Origin: Bradyrhizobium paxllaeri
GTDB lineage: Bacteria; Pseudomonadota; Alphaproteobacteria; Rhizobiales; Xanthobacteraceae
Length of the DNA stretch: 64,000 nucleotides
Reading direction: 5' to 3'
Assembly: GCF_001693515.2 (NCBI RefSeq)
Contig: NZ_CP042968.1
Location: 7,596,501 to 7,660,500 of the forward strand
This document shows positions 1-7,854 of the stretch, piece after piece. The notes under the pieces are model-generated. The model had not been told where the DNA came from. It made no database searches and saw only the letters and a list, made by a program, of their open reading frames with translations. The first letter of the stretch is position 1. Every line of letters begins with the position of its first letter. Both the position numbers and the translations under genes were made by a program.

Positions 1-805
1 AAACCTCGTTTCTCAGAAGGTCGGTGACAAAGGTTCGTTTCCACGGCCGTCCATGATTTGTCGGCACACGCCTGAGATTGAGTTCCCGCGCAATTCTCTT
101 CTCTGTGGTACCCCGAAGAAACTCCTGAAAAATCCAATTCACAGTAGCGACTTCAGCGGGCGATCCAGGACGGAGCCTCACATGCTCCGTGCTTAGATAC
201 TTACGCTCTCCGGCCTTCAGAATGCCTTTCGGCTGAGAATGCTCGTCTACTACAACTCGCTCTAAGCCATAGGCAACCTTGCCGCCCATTTTGAACCCAA
301 GCTTCGCAAAGCGAGACTGTCCGGCATAAACCTTCGCGGAAAGTTCTCGACTGTATTCCGCAGCCATCACTCTTTTTATGTTTTTGAGGATCTGCGAAAT
401 TAGGCTACCGTCGTTTTGGAACTGTTCCGCGCAATACGCAACTTTGGTGCCGGCTTGTTTGCAGATGAACTCATAGTAGGCGCTCTCATCAACATCCTGA
501 AACCGCCCCCAGCGGCTGACGTCATAAACGAGAATGGTACCAAACTCGGCATTGCCAGCTTGGACGTCATTTACCAGTTGGGCGAGACCCATTCTGTTTT
601 TGATTGTGAGGCCGCTCTCGCCTTCGTCTCGATACGTGCGGACGATTGAGAGATTGTGCAATTGCGCGTAAGCACCGATCACCACCGCCTGATTTTCGAT
701 TGAGTATTGCTGAAACTCTGTGGACATACGTACGTATTGTGCCGCGCGAAGGTTCCTCTGTGACTGGGGAAAACGATCCTTGTGGATTACAAGAGCGTTC
801 GCCAT
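1..805 (-). CDS. Large serine recombinase, N-terminal part (runs off left edge)
   Basis: Site-specific DNA recombinase of the large serine (resolvase/integrase) family; only the first 268 codons are inside the window. The minus-strand reading gives RAAQYVRMSTEFQQYSIENQ, the classic catalytic-serine motif with Ser28 as the expected nucleophile. It continues with TYRDEGESGL and LVYDVSRWGRF, both standard resolvase-domain motifs, and then enters the 'recombinase' domain (VNWIFQEFLRG, RELNLRRVP). The ATG at 805 is chosen because a GGGAG sits about 9 bases upstream and because the later in-frame ATG at 727 would cut into the catalytic motif. Such enzymes integrate and excise phages and islands, so it is a candidate mover of the accessory DNA to its right. 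Whether the C-terminus is intact cannot be seen. Confidence 0.88.
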   Translation of the reverse strand, partial: MANALVIHKDRFPQSQRNLRAAQYVRMSTEFQQYSIENQAVVIGAYAQLHNLSIVRTYRDEGESGLTIKNRMGLAQLVNDVQAGNAEFGTILVYDVSRWGRFQDVDESAYYEFICKQAGTKVAYCAEQFQNDGSLISQILKNIKRVMAAEYSRELSAKVYAGQSRFAKLGFKMGGKVAYGLERVVVDEHSQPKGILKAGERKYLSTEHVRLRPGSPAEVATVNWIFQEFLRGTTEKRIARELNLRRVPTNHGRPWKRTFVTDLLRNEV

Positions 806-1061
806 GGAGGTCGCTCCCGCTCCGGCTGATCTCCGCTATGAGGTCACAGCAGTCTAGATCGCGATCAGGTCCACACCACGGAGAATACTACTCAATATTC
901 CCGGTACTATCGCCTTTATGGTGTGAACTTTTGGGCAGCGATGCTGACTATACTACTTCACATCCGCTGTTGGCCCAAAACGGCCGTACCGAAGGCCTGT
1001 CCGGGATGTCGGCTTCCGAAAACATTTCAGACATCGCCAAGTCCGGATCATGTTGATGTCA

Positions 1062-1400
1062 TCAGCACGCGCCGCGCCGGTAGGCATCGTCAACGTCAAT
1101 GACGCTGGCGGGGTTTGCCAACCATTCTCTAAGCCAGCGCGGTCCAATGATCTCATCGGGAGCGACGGCCGGGACCTGTGAGAGGCCATCCCAGAGAGTA
1201 TCGATTGCGGCCAGGACGCGAGGCAGATAGTTGGAGCAAATCTTCAACTTGTCTCCATCCAGCGGCTTGGCGACGTATTTGCCGTTGCGGTGTTCGACGC
1301 TGTACTCACGGTGATGACGGATCATTCTCAGGGGTTCCTTCCTTGTAGATTTCTTATTGTTGCCGGTCTTGGTTTGCTTTGCCATTTGCATCCGAGTCAT
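1062..1400 (-). CDS. Small basic hypothetical protein
   Basis: A 112-residue unrecognised protein, with a lysine-rich N-terminus (MAKQTKTGNNKKSTRK) and a more ordered C-terminal half (LPRVLAAIDTLWDGLSQVP, IIGPRWLREWLANP). It lies downstream of the tape-measure gene on the same strand, but a strong terminator separates the two. The start is uncertain: ATG at 1400 lies directly after the terminator T-tract, while the ATG at 1384 (MAKQ) avoids that crowding; neither has a clear ribosome-binding site. It could be a phage-associated accessory gene. No function can be assigned. Confidence 0.4.
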   Translation of the reverse strand: MTRMQMAKQTKTGNNKKSTRKEPLRMIRHHREYSVEHRNGKYVAKPLDGDKLKICSNYLPRVLAAIDTLWDGLSQVPAVAPDEIIGPRWLREWLANPASVIDVDDAYRRGAC

Positions 1401-1410
1401 TCGTCAGAGA

Positions 1411-1446
1411 AAGAAAAAGGCCCCGCCAGGAATGGCAGGGCCTTAG
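1411..1446 (-). terminator. Rho-independent terminator after tape-measure gene
   Basis: Read on the minus strand, AAGGCCCTGCC pairs with GGCGGGGCCTT around a short loop and is followed by TTTTTCTTTC. It lies 20 bases beyond the stop of the tape-measure gene, in the right orientation to end that transcript. Confidence 0.8.
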
Positions 1447-1467
1447 GTGGAGTGACTCCGTCATTGG

Positions 1468-4400
1468 TTAGGTGTACTCGGACGCGGTATCGTGGGTGCG
1501 CCAGTTCATCGACTCATCGATCCGACGCTGCACCAGCGTTGCCAGTGCTTCCGGATCGTGACTGCTGCCATTGATGTGGATGGCAACGTTGCCCCCTGGG
1601 GTCAGACGGGCATCGCCAGCACCGATTCCCGGCGCGACTGCCGGCGGCACGTTCTTAATGGTGTCCGCAGGTGACGGAACGTTGCTGACAACGGGCGCAC
1701 CGCCCGCCGACTCCACATTCCTTTGCGACCATTCCCGGTAAGCCCGGGAGGCGGCGTGGCCCCGGAGTTTTCCCCACTTGCCCGCGCCCCAGTCGTTAAA
1801 CCGTTCACGGTTGATGTTGACGCCCGTTCCACCAGCGACGTAGTTCGGGTCGCCCGCGCTACCCTGATCGGTGTGACCCTTGATCAGGTTGCTCCCTGCG
1901 AGAGCCTCATCGATGTTTTGCATACGGGCCGCCATTCGCGCCGGATTGCGCTCCAGCTCACGCAGCCTCGCGATATCGAGACCTTTGCGGACCGGTCCGT
2001 AGAAACTCTTTCTCCGGTTGTGCAAACGGAGAGCGCTCTGAACCGAACCCCCATTCATGTCCATGCGGTTCATCAAGCTTTCGGCCACGGCCGTACCTGC
2101 ACCCGGATTTTCGAGGTCGATAACAGCAGCAAGCTGTTTCTTTAGCTCCGGATTGGCATCCAGTTCCTCTTTGAATCGAGCGCGTCGGGCCGCAAGAAAG
2201 GTGTTTCCAGACAGCCCCGCGCCGGCATTGTCAGCCGCTGAACCGCCACCACCGTTGAACGACGGGATGTTCTTAGGATGGACGATACCTCCGCCAACAC
2301 CAGAACCACCAGAAGCGACGCTTCCACCGCCGCCCGAAAAGGACGGAATGTTCTCTCGGCGGATGATGCCATTCGATCCGATGCCAAAGGACGGAAGCTT
2401 TTGACCCGGCACACTCTTCAAGAGGCCCGGAACGTCGCCGATGAATCTGCGAGCACCGAGACCACCACCGGAGCCGTCTAGGTCCCGGCCCGATCCGCCA
2501 CCAATTGCAGCGTGCTGGATGCCACCACCGCTTGACATGAACGCCACGCGCTCAATTTTGCCGGCGAACTTGTTGAAGTTCTCGGAAAGGTCAGAGTTGC
2601 GGCGACGGCCGGAGAAATCAGTTGATCCGGTATAGTTCGTTGGCTGGAACAGTGGATCACCGGACGGCTTGTAGTTCCGGAGGCGCTTCCTTGTTTCGAT
2701 GCGATCTTGCCAATCCTTGTATGACTCGCGCCTGCCTGTATTGGGGTCCGTCCCGCGGATTTTATCATCCGCAACACCGATAGTCTGATTCCTGGCAGCG
2801 AACATGCTGAGAAGCGCAACAGCGGCGGGGATGCTCCCGATAAAGCCAAGCGCGGTGCCGAGACCGGTCAGGCCCAGGCTGAGGGCCGCGAGAACGGAGA
2901 TGGTTGGCGCCAATACAGCGAGAGCGACGGCAAGGCCGCTCAACTGCGCAACGAGGTTACCCATCTCCTGCGCGTTCGCTGGATTTTTCCCCGTAAGGAA
3001 GCCGAACACCGAAAACGCTGTTTTCAGTCCACTTGCGAACTCCCGGATGCCTTCCGCGAATCCCTTCCCGAAATCCCGCCACTTCGCGACGGTGCCTACA
3101 TCGAAGGTGTCGGCAAGGGACTTGACCGTATCGCCCCAATCCTTGAGCCCAAATCCTTCACGCAGTCCATCGACAAGCGCATCAACGTGCTGTCTTATCG
3201 TGTCGAAGTTGAAGGAGTCCGCAAGGCGAATGATGCTATCGGAAATCTGATTGAACCAGTTTTCGAAACCGGCACCAACCTTTTCCCAAACGAGACCTAA
3301 TGCGGCGACGATAGAGGCCCATCGGCCTTGCATCGAACGAATTTTCTGCAGGGCGGTGCTGTCCAGAAAGCCCGGCTTCTTTTCGATGTCCTTCAGAACA
3401 TCTTTCAATTTGTCGCGGCCGAGAACCATGGTCAACAATTCGTCCATCCATTCGCGTCCGCCGATCTGTTTCGCGACTTTCGTCCGAAGCTTCTCCGGCA
3501 TTTTGGCGAGCATATCGAGGATCTGTTGAATGGCTTCCATCGGCCGATCTCTCATGGCTTTCGCCATGGCGCCACGGCCACCAAAGCCAAGGGCATTCGC
3601 GGCAGATGCGAGGTCGCTACCTTGCTGACCATGGGCGGAATCTGCACCGGCAACCTGCGAGGTCAGGAACGAAATAAATGTGCCCGATTTGAAGGGCTGC
3701 GTTCCTAGACTGATCTGTATTGCATCGAGAGCCGCCAGTTGCTCCGGCGTCATCTTGGTTGTTACGAGCGCCGACAGACTGCGCCGCATCGCTTCAATGA
3801 TTTCATTTCCGTCCGCTGCGGTGGAGTTGTTTGCTACGGCGACCGAGTTTAGGATTTTGCTGAAGCGGTCTTTGCTCCACGGCATCTGAGTCGAAAGACG
3901 GCCCAACAATTTGCCGACTTCTTGCGGGTTAACGTCGAGACCGGCCTGCGCCTTCAGTGCAAGGTCAGAGAACTCGCCAGCGAATTGTTTGCTGATACCT
4001 GCCTTCAATCCTTCCACCGCCGTGTCAATGACCTTGGTTGTGCCGACGCCATACTTGATCCCAGCGCGGTCAGCGAAGTTTTTGCGAAGTGATTCAACCT
4101 CTCCCTTGGTCAGATCACCGAACATGGACGCGCGGACTTCAGCGGCCTGAGTCTCAGCCCTCTTTTTGAGGGCGCTCCCGATACCGGCACCCGCAATAGA
4201 ACCGCCAATAACCATCGATCGGATACGCGGCGCGGGCAGCCGGCCCATACTTCCGGATGATCTGCCGGCACCGGATGACAGACGTTCTGCGGCCATACGG
4301 CGCTCAATCTGGCGATGATAACCAGCCTCCAATCGTTCAAGGGTCTGATACATATGGCGCGCGTCGCTCAAGCGCTTGGCATTGGCTCGGGTCCAATCGG

Positions 4401-4647
4401 TCGAGTAGTTGCGGGCAGCGGACCGGGTAATGTTCTCCATACCCTTCAGTTGCGCGCTGGCAGCGCGGACGGTGCGGTCGAAACCGGCCATCGCTTCCAT
4501 ACCGGTGCGACCGGCATCGCCGAAGGAAGCATTGAGGCGCTTGGTAACCTTTTCTAGTTCCTTGACGCTGGAGAGAAGCTTCGCAATGACCGGCGATGCG
4601 TGATCCCTGGCCGATAGTGTGGTGCGGACGTTCAAGTGTTCAGACAT
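1468..4647 (-). CDS. Phage tail tape-measure protein
   Basis: A 1059-residue tail tape-measure protein, which sets tail length and is later injected with the DNA. The N-terminal third is helical and charged (SVKELEKVTKRLNASFGDAG, NAKRLSDARHMYQTLERLEAGY). A TMP-type core follows (RASMFGDLTKGEVESLRKNF to QGRWASIVAALGLVWEKVGAGFENWF), then a hydrophobic membrane-like stretch (ALAVLAPTISVLAALSLGLT). Next is a glycine-rich segment in which PSF plus a GGGGS-like block recurs, and the end resembles an accessory lytic domain (ENPGAGTAVAESLMNRMD). The ATG at 4647 has AGGAAC 6 bases upstream; the frame is open further upstream but that part looks non-coding. No capsid, portal, terminase or other tail genes flank it, so it is probably a prophage remnant or satellite cargo. 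Confidence 0.85.
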   Translation of the reverse strand: MSEHLNVRTTLSARDHASPVIAKLLSSVKELEKVTKRLNASFGDAGRTGMEAMAGFDRTVRAASAQLKGMENITRSAARNYSTDWTRANAKRLSDARHMYQTLERLEAGYHRQIERRMAAERLSSGAGRSSGSMGRLPAPRIRSMVIGGSIAGAGIGSALKKRAETQAAEVRASMFGDLTKGEVESLRKNFADRAGIKYGVGTTKVIDTAVEGLKAGISKQFAGEFSDLALKAQAGLDVNPQEVGKLLGRLSTQMPWSKDRFSKILNSVAVANNSTAADGNEIIEAMRRSLSALVTTKMTPEQLAALDAIQISLGTQPFKSGTFISFLTSQVAGADSAHGQQGSDLASAANALGFGGRGAMAKAMRDRPMEAIQQILDMLAKMPEKLRTKVAKQIGGREWMDELLTMVLGRDKLKDVLKDIEKKPGFLDSTALQKIRSMQGRWASIVAALGLVWEKVGAGFENWFNQISDSIIRLADSFNFDTIRQHVDALVDGLREGFGLKDWGDTVKSLADTFDVGTVAKWRDFGKGFAEGIREFASGLKTAFSVFGFLTGKNPANAQEMGNLVAQLSGLAVALAVLAPTISVLAALSLGLTGLGTALGFIGSIPAAVALLSMFAARNQTIGVADDKIRGTDPNTGRRESYKDWQDRIETRKRLRNYKPSGDPLFQPTNYTGSTDFSGRRRNSDLSENFNKFAGKIERVAFMSSGGGIQHAAIGGGSGRDLDGSGGGLGARRFIGDVPGLLKSVPGQKLPSFGIGSNGIIRRENIPSFSGGGGSVASGGSGVGGGIVHPKNIPSFNGGGGSAADNAGAGLSGNTFLAARRARFKEELDANPELKKQLAAVIDLENPGAGTAVAESLMNRMDMNGGSVQSALRLHNRRKSFYGPVRKGLDIARLRELERNPARMAARMQNIDEALAGSNLIKGHTDQGSAGDPNYVAGGTGVNINRERFNDWGAGKWGKLRGHAASRAYREWSQRNVESAGGAPVVSNVPSPADTIKNVPPAVAPGIGAGDARLTPGGNVAIHINGSSHDPEALATLVQRRIDESMNWRTHDTASEYT

Positions 4648-5005
4648 GGTGTTCCTGTTATTGGCACGCACGCGGCTACCGCGTGTTGGCGATGATGGTG
4701 CGGCGCTCGCCGCATGGCGTGGAATCGCGAGGCGCTTCAGCGAGCGCGGCACGCGGAAATGGGGCCCCGAAAACGGGGGGTCTTTTGAAAAGGGGCCTTT
4801 TAGCGGTTCGAAGTCTGAACGCCTCAGCAACACGGGACCCCATGCCGCATAAAAGAAATCGACTACTCCGGTGCCCTCAATTGAGTGCCCCGAAACCTTT
4901 CGCCGGGCCGGTGCCGATGCAGGGGCGCAGGTGCTCCACGCGCCATCACTTTCGACCGTTGATTTAGCTCAAGCATGCCTGCGGCGATTTCCCAATCGTC
5001 AGACG
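4648..5005. other. Non-coding stretch upstream of tape-measure gene
   Basis: No convincing gene. It holds the leader of the tape-measure gene and two small inverted repeats: CCCCGAAAACGGGG at 4765-4778, and AAAAGG/CCTTTT around two bases at 4788-4801. Tail-assembly chaperone genes, which usually precede a tape-measure gene, are absent. Confidence 0.5.
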
Positions 5006-5146
5006 ATGAACCATCCTGCTGAGCCAGCACGGAAAGAGGCGCAGCCAAAGCCTATGCCTTCGCGCATAGAGGAGCTTCTGCGGACCATCGAGGACTATGC
5101 GAATGACCTGCGGGAGATCATCAGGAAGCTCCGCAGACTGACTTGA
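5006..5146 (+). CDS. Small helical hypothetical protein
   Basis: A 46-residue protein, unrecognised in function. After a short Pro/Lys-rich N-terminus (MNHPAEPARKEAQPKP) it forms one strongly amphipathic, charged helix (SRIEELLRTIEDYANDLREI). That is typical of small coiled-coil or partner-binding proteins. The ATG at 5006 is preferred because residues coded upstream look random. No clear ribosome-binding site is visible. It lies just before the resolvase gene and its candidate recombination site. Confidence 0.4.
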   Translation: MNHPAEPARKEAQPKPMPSRIEELLRTIEDYANDLREIIRKLRRLT

Positions 5147-5203
5147 GCCCGGCAGTGTTCGCTCGCCGGCCCAGAGAGCGCGCCCGACGAGCCCGTCGAA
5201 TGG

Positions 5204-5309
5204 TGGTTCAGTTTGGGTATGCCTCTCGCGGACCATCGCAAGGGTGGTTCAATAAATCGTCTTGACCATTCAAAATGAACCATTTATAAGTGAACCATCC
5301 AAACTGAAC
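5204..5309. repeat. Candidate resolvase (res) site: four TGGTTCA boxes
   Basis: The heptamer TGGTTCA occurs directly at 5204 and 5245 and inverted (TGAACCA) at 5276 and 5291. The outer pair extends into a longer inverted repeat: GTTCAGTTTGG at 5206-5216 against CCAAACTGAAC at 5299-5309. The cluster ends 13 bases before the resolvase start codon. Resolvases commonly act at, and repress themselves from, such multi-box sites, so this is inferred to be the crossover/operator region of the downstream gene. Confidence 0.55.
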
Positions 5310-5322
5310 TGAGGACTTATAG

Positions 5323-5952
5323 ATGTTCGTTCGTGCTTATCTCAGGGCTTCCACATCCGAACAGGACGCAACCCGCGCCCGGGAGCAGTTGCGGACGTTC
5401 GCCGCAGAACGTGGTCTGACGATCGCGGCTTGGTACGTCGAAAACGAGAGCGGCGCGAAGCTCTCTCGACCCGAACTGTTCCGGCTGCTCGCTGATGCGT
5501 GTCCTGGTGACATCCTCCTGGTTGAGCAGGTCGATCGCTTGTCGCGCTTGACTGCCTCCGATTGGGAACGGCTGAAAGCTGAACTAACCGCCCGCCGTGT
5601 GCGCGTCGTGGCCTTGGACCTTCCCACCTCGTGGATGATGGCCACCAGCTCCGCCGATGAGTTCACCGGGCGCATGTTCGAAGCCATCAACGGCATGCTG
5701 TTGGACGTGCTTGCCGCTGTCGCCCGCAAGGATTACGACGATCGCCGACGCAGGCAGGCCCAGGGGCAAGCCAAGGCAAAGGTGGAAGGCAAATACAAGG
5801 GAAGGCCGGAAGATACCAAGCGCAATGGCGAGATCGCCAACATGCTCAGGGCCGGCATGTCGTGGACTTCAATCGCGAACGCTACCGATTGTAGCCGGGC
5901 AACAATCGCCAAGATCGCCAAACGGACGAAGAGTGCCCAGCCAGCGGCTTAA
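5323..5952 (+). CDS. Small serine recombinase (resolvase/invertase family)
   Basis: A 209-residue serine recombinase of Tn3-resolvase/DNA-invertase size. The N-terminus MFVRAYLRASTSEQDATRAREQL carries the catalytic Ser10. The motifs ILLVEQVDRLSRLTASDWERL and VVALDLPTSW are the usual catalytic-core arginine and hinge segments. Residues 165-205 form the Hin-type helix-turn-helix (EIANMLRAGMSWTSIANATD, then CSRATIAKIAKR). It is expected to act on short sites for multimer resolution or inversion. The adjacent upstream inverted repeats are its likely site. Its closest relatives are often plasmid- or transposon-borne, fitting the replicon-like genes that follow. Confidence 0.93.
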   Translation: MFVRAYLRASTSEQDATRAREQLRTFAAERGLTIAAWYVENESGAKLSRPELFRLLADACPGDILLVEQVDRLSRLTASDWERLKAELTARRVRVVALDLPTSWMMATSSADEFTGRMFEAINGMLLDVLAAVARKDYDDRRRRQAQGQAKAKVEGKYKGRPEDTKRNGEIANMLRAGMSWTSIANATDCSRATIAKIAKRTKSAQPAA

Positions 5953-5961
5953 CCCACTAGC

Positions 5962-6255
5962 TCACCGGAACGCCTTGCAAGCGTCGCCGCTCCGGAACGT
6001 GCCGGATGGACAGGGCTTGCCCGGGATCACCGGGTAGGCGTGCGGCGTGTCAGCGCGCAGAGCCTCGCATTTGTGCCCTTTACCGACGAACCCGGTAGGA
6101 CATGTGCCTGTGCGCTGAAAGCGTTCCCGGCCATCGCGAGTCGGCGTGGGATACTGGGTCTCGGCCATTGCCGGCGTAGGAAGGATAAGAGCGGGAGGCG
6201 CAACGGTGAGAGCCAGCGCGAGCGTTGTAAGCAGTCCGGATCGTCTCAAAACCAC
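5962..6255 (-). CDS. Small secreted protein with duplicated Cys motif
   Basis: A small exported protein of unknown function. A hydrophobic signal peptide (RRSGLLTTLALALTVAPPALILPTPAMA) is followed by a short mature domain with two related copies: CPTGFVGKGHKCEA and CPSGTFRSGDACKA. Each has a Cys pair that could form one disulfide. The GTG at 6255 is chosen because it gives a normal-length signal peptide and follows TTTGGAGATG; the frame is open to a TTG at 6318. It is tail-to-tail with the resolvase, 9 bases apart. It may be periplasmic or surface cargo of the element. Confidence 0.6.
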   Translation of the reverse strand: MVLRRSGLLTTLALALTVAPPALILPTPAMAETQYPTPTRDGRERFQRTGTCPTGFVGKGHKCEALRADTPHAYPVIPGKPCPSGTFRSGDACKAFR

Positions 6256-6336
6256 CGTTGTTGCATCTCCAAAGGACGGCGGCCCCTCTGTGAGTGAAGC
6301 CGCTAAACCGCCGTCCAAACTCTAACCGGTTGCCGG

Positions 6337-6615
6337 TCACGCTGCCAACGTTGCCTGCTCCACCGCTTTCAACTCTTCCGCAATCGCGGTTTGCTCCGCT
6401 AGTGCGGCGTTTAGTTCGGCTTCCAGCGCTTTCACGTCAACGGCCTCAAGCTTTGTCCGGGCCTCATTGACCCGCTGATCGGCGTTGGATTGCCGCCTCC
6501 GCAGATCGTAGAGCGCCAGTGTGACGCCACGAGCAGCCCGAACATCTTCGCCAACGTTGTACCGCTCGGCCCGCTCAAAAGCCCCGGCCATGCGTGCTCG
6601 ATATCCTGTTTTCAT
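6337..6615 (-). CDS. Short coiled-coil hypothetical protein
   Basis: A 92-residue protein with a basic N-terminus (MKTGYRARMAGAFERAERY) and a long alanine/glutamate-rich helical tail (RVNEARTKLEAVDVKALEAE, then LNAALAEQTAIAEELKAVEQ) that should form a coiled coil. Its start overlaps the stop of the preceding gene by 4 bases, so the two are probably co-translated. No family is recognised. Confidence 0.55.
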   Translation of the reverse strand: MKTGYRARMAGAFERAERYNVGEDVRAARGVTLALYDLRRRQSNADQRVNEARTKLEAVDVKALEAELNAALAEQTAIAEELKAVEQATLAA

Positions 6616-7025
6616 TTTCTTGTTCCTTGCTTTCCGGGGCGGCTTGCCGCGAGTTCTTCCATGTAGCGAGCCGTGAGGCTGTCGGGGGAATACCTGGCTC
6701 TAACTGATCCCCAGTCGGCTGGCATTGATTGCTTGCGGCGGCTGGATTCGAGTTCCGCCTTCATGTCGGCCGTCAGATTGCCGCTCGGTTTGATGGCCGG
6801 CTTGCCTTCATTGAGCGTTCCGAACGCCTCGGGCATCTGCTTTTGCAACGAGCGGACGAAATCTGCCGTGGTGATGCTGCCACGACCGGGCAGTGCGATC
6901 AGTCCATCGCTGGTCATGACGCTGCCGGCGAGATCGATGGCCGCTTTCCGCATGGCATCCGCGTTCGGCTGAATGCCCTGCCTGCGCGCCTCGGTCAGTA
7001 TCAGGTCTTCAAGGTGATCCTCCAT
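6612..7025 (-). CDS. Hypothetical protein, element-associated
   Basis: A 137-residue soluble protein of no recognised family. It has an acidic N-terminal helix (MEDHLEDLILTEARRQGIQP), a central Ser/Thr/Gly-rich segment (VMTSDGLIALPGRGSITTADF) and a basic C-terminus (ELAASRPGKQGTRK). Its ATG overlaps the stop codon of the ribbon-helix-helix gene (TAATG) and its own stop overlaps the next start. Genes 7210, 7025 and 6615 therefore form a tightly coupled three-gene unit, which suggests a shared job in element maintenance. Confidence 0.55.
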   Translation of the reverse strand: MEDHLEDLILTEARRQGIQPNADAMRKAAIDLAGSVMTSDGLIALPGRGSITTADFVRSLQKQMPEAFGTLNEGKPAIKPSGNLTADMKAELESSRRKQSMPADWGSVRARYSPDSLTARYMEELAASRPGKQGTRK

Positions 7026-7210
7026 TACGCGGCCTCACGCTTGAGTTGGCCGATCAACGCACGGCGCATCCAGGACGATCTGTTGGGTGCGGACGGGTCG
7101 TCGCGGACAGCGGCCTTGTCGATCTCATTTAGAAGCGCCTCCGGCAACAGAACGCTGATGTTCCGCATTGGTGATGCGACGAGCGCAGCGGCATCAAACT
7201 TCGGTGTCAT
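7025..7210 (-). CDS. Ribbon-helix-helix DNA-binding protein
   Basis: A 61-residue protein of CopG/Arc size. MRNISVLLPEALLNEIDKAA gives the short beta strand followed by the first helix, and RSSWMRRALIGQLKREA supplies the second helix of a ribbon-helix-helix fold. Such proteins are small repressors of plasmid, phage or toxin-antitoxin operons. It is first in a coupled three-gene unit. GGAGAAAG precedes its ATG, and a terminator ends immediately upstream of that ribosome-binding site, so it has either its own promoter or an attenuated leader. Confidence 0.7.
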   Translation of the reverse strand: MTPKFDAAALVASPMRNISVLLPEALLNEIDKAAVRDDPSAPNRSSWMRRALIGQLKREAA

Positions 7211-7229
7211 TCTTCTTTCTCCAAAAGAA

Positions 7230-7265
7230 AAGCCCGCCTGCGCTGGGTAAGAGCGCAGCGGGCTT
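7230..7265 (-). terminator. Terminator or attenuator before the ribbon-helix-helix gene
   Basis: On the minus strand AAGCCCGCTGCGCT pairs with AGCGCAGGCGGGCTT and is followed by TTCTTTT. The T-tract abuts the ribosome-binding site of the downstream gene, so it could either end upstream transcription or act as an attenuator. Confidence 0.7.
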
Positions 7266-7280
7266 AGGGTTCAAATGCAG

Positions 7281-7311
7281 AAACAACAAAGGCCACCCGA
7301 GGGTGGCCTTA
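7281..7311 (-). terminator. Second tandem terminator
   Basis: AAGGCCACC and GGTGGCCTT form a perfect hairpin with a 3-4 base loop. The T-rich tail TTTGTTGTTTC lies on the minus-strand side. It stands in tandem with the hairpin at 7230-7265, isolating the upstream replication gene from the three-gene unit. Confidence 0.65.
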
Positions 7312-7854
7312 TTGCTATCTCATATCTTGTCCGATTGTGCCTGAATACATACCAGAGTACCCGGCTTTTGTCAACGGAAGCTGCCGGTAAATGCAAATGC
7401 AAGTCGAAATGCCAGTGCTCCCTTTTAAGGAGAACGCATCGGACGAGCGAACAGCACATCCGCGCCGCTCCTTTTAGACCGCTTTCCCCTGCACCTCGGA
7501 CTCCATCGAGGCAGCAATTAACACGCTGCAAGATTACGTGCTGTTTCCTGCTTGGGAATGCTTGGCAGGTAAACGCCGAGTTGACGGACTTCAACGGTGA
7601 TCGATGTGCCCTTAGGGAAGCGATGACGATCATCGTGCCGCTTATCATACGATCAGCGGTTCCCGGTGAGTTGAAAACAGCAACGCGCCTAGAACGCGCT
7701 GGCGTGGCCGCTCAGGCCGCAAGGTGATTGAGAGCTGAAACGTAGCGGCTCACTCCAGCTAACGCCTTGCGGCTCGATATGGCGGGCTGGCGCGCTATCC
7801 AAATCCAGTACCCAGCCGGCAACATCACGGTTGGACCGGCGGACGCAATTTTCA
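7312..7854. other. 543-base stretch without a convincing gene
   Basis: No open frame here looks like a real protein. The segment lies downstream of the replication-initiator-like gene. It has scattered short palindromes (for example GATGACGATCATCG near 7620) and the related boxes CCTTTTAAGGAG (7431) and GCTCCTTTTAG (7469). It might hold element-specific regulatory or recombination sites. Nothing more definite is visible. Confidence 0.4.

Noticed and set aside
7271..7648. A 125-aa minus-strand open frame
   Set aside because: It runs through two terminator hairpins, has no ribosome-binding site and its Cys/Arg-rich composition is random-looking.
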